From Cylindrotheca closterium (taxonomy: Eukaryota > Bacillariophyta > Bacillariophyceae > Bacillariales > Bacillariaceae), in the NCBI GenBank assembly GCA_933822405.4, contig CAKOGP040000258.1, forward strand, positions 1-41,028: a stretch of DNA of 41,028 nt. The letters are read 5' to 3'. This document shows, piece by piece, positions 31,463 through 39,866 of the stretch (position 1 is the stretch's first letter; the number at the start of each line of letters is the position of its first letter). The position numbers and the translations under genes were made by a program. The notes below the pieces were generated by a model. The model saw only the letters and a program-made list of their open reading frames with translations, ran no database searches and was not told where the DNA came from.

Positions 31463-31927
31463 TACGAGGGTTGCGGGGTGAAGGAATCTGGAAGCAGCAG
31501 ATGAAAAGAGAGCAGAAAATGACGCCGTTTCATCTTGCTGGCTTTGCTATCACTCGATTGGTCTAACGCCCAAATGATGGAAGCGATTAGCTTAGCTTCG
31601 GACCACCAAGACCACTAGTGATTCCTTCATTCGACCATCTGTTTAGTCGACTGCTATTTATTTTCAAACTACTTTGCTTTGCCGTAGCTTTTGTTTTATC
31701 TAATTTAGTTACTCTATTGAATATGCCATTACATATTATGAAGCTTTCATCGCTTCATGACAAATTTCCTTTGAACGACACCTCTAAGGTTTCCTCAATG
31801 TTTTATTCCTCGATGTTTCATTCATCAATCCCCAGTTGTTTGTTTCCCCGTGAGACTTACTCTCGGCTCCCAATTTCCGTAGCCATACCGCTGCAGGAGT
31901 AAGTCCCATTCCCCACTTTCGAAGGAC
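31463..31927. other. Spacer within the segmental duplication
   Basis: Counterpart of 26916-27401. It contains the 3' flank of the coiled-coil gene. No separate gene is supported. Confidence 0.45.
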
Positions 31928-33217
31928 TCAAGCACCAGTGACATCCCTGTCTCCAGCCGAGTTTTGAAAGGAGGGGGAGAGGTTGCGTTGTCCCAATGGT
32001 GACGTATGGTACGAGGAGGTGGAGACTCTGCGTCTCTTGGTCTTCGAGGGTGAGATTTCTTGCTGTCGTTCAAGTTCACGTTTCTTTGCCGTGAGACTTT
32101 CAATCTCCTTTGCCAGATCTTGGATCGACTTTTCGCCATCAGTGCGGCCTGGCGTGAGCGCAGTCGCGTTATTGCCAGGGGTAGAAAGCATCCCATTTGC
32201 GACCCAGGTAGAAGGCGACTGGAGTTGCTTGTGGCCTGAAGGCGGCTGAAGATATCCGGCAGCCTGGACTTCAATTTGACCGAAATCGGGACTTGGGCTA
32301 TCACCTTTGAGGTAGCTCAAAAGCACAGGACACTCTTCTATCGCCAGACCTAGCATCGCAGCGAATTTCACTTTCGCTTCATCGAGTCTTCCGCCTTTGA
32401 CTCTGACGTTGCTGACTGTTTGGACATAGCCGTATTTTCTTTCGAAGGCAGGCGTATGCTTTGTAATAGCCAAAAATTGCTCGTTGGTGGACAACCCGAG
32501 AGACTGTAACTTTCTTGCAGCCTTCTGTAATTGATCCCATTTCCAGCTTCTGAAGATGTCGGAAAAGACACCAGCCTTGTGGCCAATCAGATATTGCTGA
32601 GTTAGAAATAGGTTACTGTTTTCGAGGTGGCTATTTTCTGGGCGAAAATGCCTGAGGAGAACGAATACATTACAGTCAGTGCCATATCATCATTCATTGA
32701 GCAACGCAACTATCAACAGAAGGCAGAAGCAGACTTACTTGACTCCTTGGACAACTGAAACCTGTTTGTCATTGTCCGACAGATTACATTCACAGTGGAC
32801 AATTTTCGACTGGTTGACAGCCATGTTCTCTTTGTAAATACAAAGATCTTGCTTGAGCTGCTCCAGCTCCTTTTGCACTTCTTCAATTTGCCCGACCACC
32901 ATGGAGGCCCCGACCTCAAACCCACGCTGGTTTTGTTCCAGCAATTCCTTTTGACTTCTGAAGGCCTCGTCCATCGAGTTCAATTTTTTGAGCTCGTCCT
33001 CAAGCTGCCAAGAAGTGTAGTGAAGGAGCTTCCCAGCTTTATCTTGAAAAGCCTTCAGTTTTGGCACGACCGCTTCGAACTCCCGCCTCTGGATGTCAGT
33101 CACAGAATTGTGCATTCGACGAAGACACCTACTGTAATCGTTCGGTGTAATCTGGTCTGGTAGATATTGCTTGATGTTAGCTTCAAGGTGATCATAGGTA
33201 GGAGAAAAAGAAGTCAT
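31928..33217 (-). CDS. Coiled-coil protein with C-terminal nuclear-type basic motif
   Basis: Exons 33217-32739 and 32651-31928 (87-nt GTAAGT...CCTCAG intron) give 400 residues; frame continuity across the intron is exact. Residues about 60-140 have heptad-like helices, for example VGQIEEVQKELEQLKQDL. A second helix, DLAKEIESLTAKKRELERQQ, precedes SKTKRRR near the C terminus, a likely nuclear localisation signal. The middle part (after the intron, HFRPENSHLENSN and QQYLIGHKAGVFSDIF) has no family I recognise. The 3' end of exon 2 lies in a segmental duplication, and a truncated copy exists at 27402-27641. Function unknown; nuclear role is inference. Confidence 0.75.
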
Positions 33218-33617
33218 TGTCTCAAAGCCAAATATCGCAGGTCGACGACGATTGGAAGCGGAAATGAATTTGAAATGAATTTGTGATCAATTCAGCGATG
33301 CTCTTCGAAAGGGATGTAGAAGTCCACTGTAAAGATGCAGCAGTGCGTCGACAACCGTTGCTCGAAGGCACAGCATCGTTTGTTCCAAATATATACAAGG
33401 CTGTAGTGATTCCAATATTCGTTCACATACAACCGTTGCTTTTGATATTCGTGCTCGTACAACCGTTGCTCTGATGCTTGAAAGACGGGTCTTTTCCATT
33501 TGTTACCGTAGAACTCCAGTAGACGAAGTACCAATTTCGCAATTTTGGATCCATTTTGGAACCAGTCGATGGAGTCGAACACTTATTTGGTCGGTTGAGT
33601 CAAGATCACATCTAACC
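33218..33617. other. Divergent spacer
   Basis: Upstream of the minus-strand coiled-coil gene. It contains three copies of acaaccgttgct (near 33350, 33430 and 33461). No gene is supported. Confidence 0.4.
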
Positions 33618-33857
33618 CGGATTCGCAAGGATGCCTTTGTCCATTGCAAGGCCATGATCAATGTATCACTGCCCAGATCTCTAAGCGAAGAAGACAAGAT
33701 TCATGGACTCGACAACAGCTTTGGTTCTGGATTCGGCGAGAATGGATTTAAGGATGTACTTGGCTCGAGCAGCAATATGGAAGGGATCTAGCTCCCTTTT
33801 TTATGGGTGAAATCAGCCGATTTGGAGACGATTATACCCGATCCACAAAATTGTCGG
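33618..33857 (+). pseudogene. Fragment of the LRR_5/ankyrin gene
   Basis: Matches 23055-23290 and encodes RIRKDAFVHCKAMINVSLPR, then SGFGENGF. A one-base loss in ggatttaaggatg (against ggatttcaaggatg) shifts the frame, and two small insertions lie near 33833 and 33850. Similarity begins and ends abruptly. Confidence 0.9.
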
Positions 33858-33875
33858 TACACGCGGCGTGTACCG
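33855..33875. repeat. Perfect short hairpin
   Basis: Arms cggtacacgc (33855-33864) and gcgtgtaccg (33866-33875) are exact reverse complements separated by one base. It sits exactly where similarity of the LRR fragment to its source ends. Confidence 0.85.
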
Positions 33876-34082
33876 GTATTCCCAAAACACCCGCAAATGG
33901 TTCGTACGTCGTCATAAAGGCTAAATATGTACTTAGCTCGCCCAAAAGCATGCGTGCGACCATGTCATTTAGCGGCAGCCTCGCCAACACGCAGTTAGTC
34001 ACTGCATCAATATCTTACGTGGATGTCTGTTGACTGACGTGCACTTCTTCATGCCACAATTTCTATCTATATTTCAAACGCA

Positions 34083-35321
34083 ATGCGGGAAACCATCATC
34101 ATCAAAGTCGTATGCTGTGTATTGGCTGTAACGATAACATTGTTGTGTTATTGGATCACAACTTTCAGCGAATATGAATGCTACAAGAACCTGCGAATAA
34201 CACCTAATAAACGAAAGCAGAAGCTTGCACCGGGTATCAAACTAACAGGAAATAAAACAGGGCCACCACAGCAACATTTGAAACAAGTGGCCCCCCCTTC
34301 ATGGGAAGAGAAAAGAATAATGTTCAGGAAATACACCTCTTACTCTCAAGCTCTAGGAGACATACATCACCCAGTTGCCTATACAGCAAGCGAAGATTTC
34401 CCTCTCAGTGACATCATTCCATGGGATGTTCGCAGCAAAGCTGCAGGCGGAAAAGACTGTCTTGAATACTTCGTGCATCATAACTATGGGGACGGATTTG
34501 GTCACCAGCTAAGTGATATTGCGGCTGCGATGGTCTATCACCTTCTGAACCGGAATCAAATGTGCTTTTTGGGAATAGTTTACTATGATGGAGACCACCA
34601 TCAGTTTGATCATGGATGCAAATCATGCCCGGCAATCTACAATACTCTCAGCCGACAATGGCCTGGTATCGATCCTAATTTTTCGAATAAGACGATACAC
34701 ATGTTTGACTCGACCCGACTATGGAGAGGCGTGGCAAGGGCTGGCGGAGAGAAAAGATACAGCTATGTTCCGTGTCGCAGTTGTGACGAGGCCCGAATGA
34801 CAGTAGCGCGGATATGGGTAGACGTTGTGAAGAAGATAACAGCCAAGAAGAAAATACCGACCCTGGATGTTGCCATCCACATTCGAAAAGGTGATTTCCC
34901 TCGCCCCATATCGAAAACTTATGCAAAAGTCATTGATGAGGTGTTTGGGAATAATGTTGCACTCGATATCTTTACAGAAAACTCGAACGAAGCAAGTGAC
35001 TTTTTGATGCAATTGAATAGATCTAAGGAGATCAGGGTTCACGAAGGTGGCGACGCTGCTGATGTCTGGCTCACCTTGGCAAAGGCCAGGGTGCTTTTCG
35101 TACACGAATCATCCTTTTCGATATCGGCATCTATTGCAAGCGAAGGAATCATTTTCAGCCAGAATCAAAAACCGTACGAAGGCAGATATGATAACCACCA
35201 CTTTCCGTGCAAATTGAATGATGGATGGTGGGTATCTACAGGTTTACACGGTAACATCACTTGCGATGTGGAAAAGATGTTTGATGTCTTTCGCAGTATT
35301 GAAGACAAGTATAATGATTGA
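34083..35321 (+). CDS. Type II membrane glycosyltransferase, fucosyltransferase-like fold
   Basis: Intronless, 412 residues. A membrane anchor lies at about 6-26, followed by a stem. The loop NYGDGFGHQLSDIAAAM (about 134-150) corresponds to the nucleotide-sugar-binding G-x-G-H/N-R/Q-L motif, and AIHIRKGDFPRP (264-275) is a full HxRxGD motif. The C-terminal ADVWLTLAKARVLFVHESSF and SASIASEG match the donor-site end of this fold. It differs clearly from the enzyme at 2043-3425, which lacks GD after HIR. A 215-bp piece of it was copied to 24124-24338. Probable GDP-sugar-using Golgi enzyme; donor fucose is inference. Confidence 0.78.
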   Translation: MRETIIIKVVCCVLAVTITLLCYWITTFSEYECYKNLRITPNKRKQKLAPGIKLTGNKTGPPQQHLKQVAPPSWEEKRIMFRKYTSYSQALGDIHHPVAYTASEDFPLSDIIPWDVRSKAAGGKDCLEYFVHHNYGDGFGHQLSDIAAAMVYHLLNRNQMCFLGIVYYDGDHHQFDHGCKSCPAIYNTLSRQWPGIDPNFSNKTIHMFDSTRLWRGVARAGGEKRYSYVPCRSCDEARMTVARIWVDVVKKITAKKKIPTLDVAIHIRKGDFPRPISKTYAKVIDEVFGNNVALDIFTENSNEASDFLMQLNRSKEIRVHEGGDAADVWLTLAKARVLFVHESSFSISASIASEGIIFSQNQKPYEGRYDNHHFPCKLNDGWWVSTGLHGNITCDVEKMFDVFRSIEDKYND

Positions 35322-36123
35322 GGGCAGAATCACCTATCATTCAATGTAGCTGCGAATTTCGAGAACGCTGCTGTCTAGTAGTTGCTCTAGATATCACGAC
35401 ATCTCGCGGCTTCGGCAGAGAAAGCGAGATCTAAAACCCCTAGCTGGCTCGTCATTGTTTTCTAAGAAGGTACAACAACGACAAAGAAAGTTCGTGAAAA
35501 ATAAAGGAGCTGACCACTTCCAAGCAAACCAGAAGGAGAGCAGGCAGCAGGATGCAAAATCCGAGCGATCAGCACTTTTCACATCATTGGCGACAAGGAT
35601 TTCATTGGAGGACGTTCGGATACTGAGTTTTTTCTGGACCGGAGGCATTCTTTCTTGTTCCCAGTAACAACTTTCTTCATACTAGTACAATCAAAATAGT
35701 AGTTACACGACACCAGGCAGCCAGCAAGCACATTCTTCTTCCTAGGTTGTAGTTTGGAACGGCTTATTACTACGAATCAGATTATGCTCCCGGAAAGAGA
35801 CCAATAGTAATATATCTCGCAATGATTTGTTGGCGACGGAAAATGTCGAACTGCAGTCATAGTACTCCTTCGACAGTATCATCGGTACACTGCGTTTATC
35901 CAAATGTAGTGCGTGCAGTCGAGTCATTGTCGGGAGTTGGGTCTCAATTTCGTCGAAAACTTCGACTCAACCAAATGTTCTGTATATACTCGTATATCTC
36001 TACCGGTAGAACCAACAAACCAAATAAAATTTGCGTCCATAGAAAGAAAGAAGCGATTGCTTGCCATCCTACTGCAATACAGCCTTGTGTTACCGCCTCT
36101 TATAAAGCCGTCTTCGTCAAAAA
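35322..36123. other. Spacer
   Basis: An open frame at about 35400-35667 (KKVQQRQRKFVKNKGADHFQ) lacks a suitable ATG and family features, so it is not called. TACCGGTA occurs at 36001-36008. The last part is the upstream region of the gene at 36124. Confidence 0.4.
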
Positions 36124-36672
36124 ATGGGCCTAACCACTTCCAAGGAAGAACTGAATCCTCTCAACTATCCCGCCATTTGGATTTCGGAACCCACCATGTT
36201 TTCGGATTTCCGAAAGGCCAACGGCTTTCCCACGGACCCCCAATCCAAGCCCGTTGGCTTGAAAGATGACGCTCTTTGGGACAATTTCTCGAATGCAATG
36301 AAAGTACCAGTCAGCAAACTAAATGAATACATTGGGTGGATGTATTTGCTTTACATTGTAGTATTGGTCATGTGTTTGTTGATTGGAATTGGAGGGAGAA
36401 TACTATGGGTCCAAATCTTGACCTTTCCTGTGATTTTGATTAATTTGGCCGGTCATGTCTACATTATCAAGCGCAATCAACGACTGGACGAAGAAATTGG
36501 AAAGATCGTTCAGACCTACGAAATCCAGTTTTTGCCACACAACATTCAATTGGAGTACGTAACGAGATGGACAGCGTTTTGCAAACCACGACACCAACGA
36601 GCCATGAGAGTAGTATTGTTTGGACCAGTGCCGAATCAAGACAGACTCAATCTAACTGACGATATGGCGTAG
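36124..36672 (+). CDS. Small membrane protein with possible N-myristoylation
   Basis: Intronless, 182 residues from an ATG preceded by an A-rich context. The N terminus MGLTTSKE has Gly2 and Ser6, the pattern recognised by N-myristoyltransferase. Two adjacent hydrophobic segments lie at about 76-92 (LLYIVVLVMCLLIGIGG) and 98-114 (ILTFPVILINLAGHVYII) with a short loop, suggesting a membrane hairpin with both ends on the same side. The C-terminal part is soluble and has HNIQLEYVTRWTAFCKPRHQ. The family is unknown to me. Confidence 0.65.
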   Translation: MGLTTSKEELNPLNYPAIWISEPTMFSDFRKANGFPTDPQSKPVGLKDDALWDNFSNAMKVPVSKLNEYIGWMYLLYIVVLVMCLLIGIGGRILWVQILTFPVILINLAGHVYIIKRNQRLDEEIGKIVQTYEIQFLPHNIQLEYVTRWTAFCKPRHQRAMRVVLFGPVPNQDRLNLTDDMA

Positions 36673-37579
36673 TGCTGATGACAATGCTAGGATATCATAC
36701 TAGTAGGATTTCAATTGCCAGAGGGATGCTGGACGAGAAGAAGGAGTTCTTGCTTGATGGGGGTGGATGCGTGTGTGGTTGGGCGCAGGAGCAAGGGAGT
36801 CCAAGGGCGTATTTATGTACCTAGGCTCTTGGAATGATTGATTTAGTAATAGATAAAAATGTAGACTAATGAACATAAGTGTATTAGATGCAATGTAAAT
36901 AGCCCTTCGAACTCTGAGAACAGAAGCACCCAAGGGAGTAGTCGCAGTCGCAGTCGGTTTCAACTTGTTCTCCCCCTCTCATTTCCTCTATTTCGCTGAT
37001 ACCTTCCACGACTGGACCGTTGAGTCTTGAATGATCGCCATGTTTTTAACGGCTCTTGGATGGCGGGAAAAGTCCGAGCGACCAAATATATCCAATGGTA
37101 GCCTGCTTGGACGATCGTCACACTCGTTTTACGATAGTTTTACGGAAGGTTTGCCGGGTTTTGTGTCGGATTCCCTTCCTTGTCTATGACCTCCCTAAAT
37201 AAAACAGGGCGCAGGCCTCGCGTAGAGTGCGCAGTACTGACAAACGACTGATCGAAAGATTACTTCAAAACTTCTTACGTTTTCTTGCCCGGATCGCATT
37301 CTGACAAAGGTGACTTACTTCTCGTGCTGCCTGGATGAATGAATCATCAATCCATCCATCCAACACTCAAATCGGCACTCGGAAGACAATTGCACATATA
37401 ACATACAGCTACCCTACCCTAGCTACAGCTATACTACTCTAGCTGAACCTACGGATACTTATTGCACAGCCCAGTGAATCGTACCTGTTGCACCTTAAGG
37501 AAACGGACAGGTAGGCTCTTCAGGTCAGCAGTTCAGCAGTCCGGCAGTCCAGCAGTTCAGCAGCTCACCTCCAGCAAAA
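36673..37579. other. Spacer and upstream region of the CAP-Gly-like gene
   Basis: No gene is supported in the first part. Near 37403-37445 there are repeats of ctagctacagctat-like sequence. At 37520-37565 a degenerate repeat of about 9 bases, (ttcagcag)n, lies in the probable 5' leader just before the ATG at 37580. Confidence 0.45.
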
Positions 37580-39238
37580 ATGCAGCTATACGATGGAGTC
37601 ACAATTCCTCCTGATGGCAACTTCCCAAGCATGACTGGAGTGATTGTCTACAAGAAGGATGATACAATCGGAGTAAGACTCACAGGTGACTCGGAAGGAA
37701 TGGGAGATCATTCTGGAAGCGTCGATGGCGTGGATTACTTTGATGGTGGAGTGAATTCCGGAGTGATGACTACCATCAGCAAAGTGGAGCCTCGGAAGCT
37801 TACCATTGCCGAAGAAGGTTTGATCCGGAGTCTGTTGCAACCAAAACCTGCGTATTCCACTCCAATGGCTTCCAGCGTGCCTATCTCTGGCTTGTCGCCC
37901 GCTGCGTTGGCCAGAATGATGCAATTGAATCAACGAATGGGAATTACACCTACTAATGGTGCTCCTAAAAACAAATTGCCTCCCAGCGCAACAACACCAG
38001 CAACACCACCCACACCACAGCTCTCAGATCCTCCTACTGTGACAAACAGTGAACCACCACTGGAGGAAGAAAAGCCAGCCGAAAAGAGGTTGTCGAGGCT
38101 AGAGATTTTGCGTCAGAAAAAGGAAGCCATTCGCAAGCGCAAGCTCGAACTGGAGAGGAAGGTTGAAACCACCAAAAAGGAAAAGTTGCAACAACAGGAG
38201 GACAAGCCAGAGGAGGACAAGCCCGAAGAGGCTACAGAGCCTCAACAACCAATGGCGACAGAAGACTTCCCCGAGACGAAAGACTCTCCCGAGACTTCCT
38301 CTTCCCCCAAGAGTACTTCGTCACAAAAGAGTACGTCTTCCCCAAAGACTTCCACTTCAGTTTCCCAAGCAGCAGTCATTCGCAATACTTCCGAAGCTTC
38401 CATGGCCGACGAAGCCGCCTCGGTCAAGTCCAAGGAGAGTTCCGCCATGTTAAGCAAGGCTTCTCGATCGTCTCGAGATAGCATTGAAGAACTTTGGATT
38501 CATGAATTGAGACATGAAACTCCCGCAAGCGCCGACAAGTACGACTTGGAAGATGCCGAGAATTTGTTGCTGGAGGAGGATGAAATGGAAGACAATGCCC
38601 CCGAATCCAATCGTTCACTGGATATGCGAAGTATTTTGAGGCAGCCTACCTTGCAAGTAGAAGGTACGCCTGCTGTGGACTTGAGCAAGAGTGAAGGCCA
38701 AGACATGGAGCAGGAAGAAGAAGAAGACAATGGTCGTCAACCGCCCATGCGGCAATCTTCCATGTCACGACTGCAACAATTGCGACAAAAGAAACGATTA
38801 TTGGAAGCGTTACCATCATCCATTCAAACACCTGCATCGGCAGGACTATCAAAATCGGATCACACGAACTTGGCTAGTATGGCCATGGCCTCGGCTGCGG
38901 CATTGGGACATTCGCATCACAATGCGGCGACCTTTCCAGATCGGCCTATGGCTCAATCTGACGATGATGACGACGATGATGATGACGACTCCAAGACTAC
39001 TGCAAGTGCTCTGAGTCACATGGAGGACGGTGGGAATGAAGACGATGACGCTGTGCCAGCTGCCTTTCAAGAGTCCGTTTCCATTACGGCCAGTTCTACC
39101 AATGTATTGCCTGGAGATGTCGAAGAGACCACCCCAGTTTCTTCTAGCCATAAAAGACGACGCATGCTGGGATTGGGATTTTTGCCAGGTAGCAACCGAC
39201 AGCAAAAGAGACAAAATACGGGTGCTGGAAGACAATAG
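37580..39238 (+). CDS. CAP-Gly-like domain protein with coiled coil
   Basis: Intronless, 552 residues. Residues about 18-72 fit a CAP-Gly fold: TGVIVYKKDDTIGVRL, then GSVDGVDYFDGGVNSGVM, then ISKVEPRK. These match the family pattern GxVxx......VGVxL, (N)DGSVxGxxYF, GxFV..SKV. The usual GKNDG is replaced by GDHSG, so tubulin or EB-tail binding may be altered. A basic coiled coil follows at about 170-208 (RLSRLEILRQKKEAIRKRK). The same SRLxxLRQKK motif recurs near residue 394. The rest is Ser/Thr/Pro/Glu-rich and disordered, with an Asp run of 11 in the C-terminal part. Likely a microtubule-associated adaptor; this role is inference. Confidence 0.68.
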   Translation: MQLYDGVTIPPDGNFPSMTGVIVYKKDDTIGVRLTGDSEGMGDHSGSVDGVDYFDGGVNSGVMTTISKVEPRKLTIAEEGLIRSLLQPKPAYSTPMASSVPISGLSPAALARMMQLNQRMGITPTNGAPKNKLPPSATTPATPPTPQLSDPPTVTNSEPPLEEEKPAEKRLSRLEILRQKKEAIRKRKLELERKVETTKKEKLQQQEDKPEEDKPEEATEPQQPMATEDFPETKDSPETSSSPKSTSSQKSTSSPKTSTSVSQAAVIRNTSEASMADEAASVKSKESSAMLSKASRSSRDSIEELWIHELRHETPASADKYDLEDAENLLLEEDEMEDNAPESNRSLDMRSILRQPTLQVEGTPAVDLSKSEGQDMEQEEEEDNGRQPPMRQSSMSRLQQLRQKKRLLEALPSSIQTPASAGLSKSDHTNLASMAMASAAALGHSHHNAATFPDRPMAQSDDDDDDDDDDSKTTASALSHMEDGGNEDDDAVPAAFQESVSITASSTNVLPGDVEETTPVSSSHKRRRMLGLGFLPGSNRQQKRQNTGAGRQ

Positions 39239-39866
39239 CAATAAAAAGGAGGTATTTTGTTATGTAGAGAAAGTGGCTGGGGCAGGAATGGAACGGAGTG
39301 GTTCCTGGCAAACCGGAAAGGTGTCAAATACATTATTTTGCACTTTCCAATGCTTCAGCCAAGGGGCAATTAGGGCTAAATGGAGTTGGGCTAAAGAAGC
39401 GATGATTTGGATGGATACTTGCTTCTTGTTTTTATTAAAATTATGATGATATACTTTAGATACACTTTTCAAAAAACTATTCGTATGGTATGGATAGCTA
39501 CGTACTACTATATTTTTATTATTACAGCACAGCACTCGTATCCTTTTCCCTCATTGAAGGAAAAATGTGTTGCCGGAAAAATGTGTTGCCGGAAAATGCT
39601 GCCGTAACTAACAAGAGAGGTTGCGCTCACGTCATCACATCCCTCCGTTTTCACCTCTAAGCTATGGATGTTGGTGAGCAAGTACAGATCTACGTGTATT
39701 TGTTAGATTTAAATTTTATGAGAACTGTGAAGAGTGAAGCAACGTCAGATATAAATGGGAAATTGAAAGACCAATGAGAAAACAAAATAGAATTAGCACT
39801 TGAAGTCTGAAAAATACCAAAAAGCCATCCTACAGCACAAATGTGGCACATTCTTGACGAAACACC
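39239..39866. other. Spacer
   Basis: No gene is supported. A 16-bp tandem repeat ggaaaaatgtgttgcc lies at 39559-39590 with a partial third unit. The last 200 bases are AT-rich and lead to the LRR gene. Confidence 0.4.

Larger units (their letters stand above)
30726..32198. repeat. Segmental duplication, copy 2
   Basis: Partner of 26079-27641. Its right end lies inside the coding sequence of the intact coiled-coil gene (exon 2). Confidence 0.85.

Noticed and set aside
25310..32200. Retrotransposon or DNA transposon coding region
   Set aside because: No reverse transcriptase, integrase or transposase motif was found in any frame; the repeats here derive from host genes.
35394..35667. Open frames on both strands
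   Set aside because: The plus frame starts only at TTG and neither frame has recognisable features.
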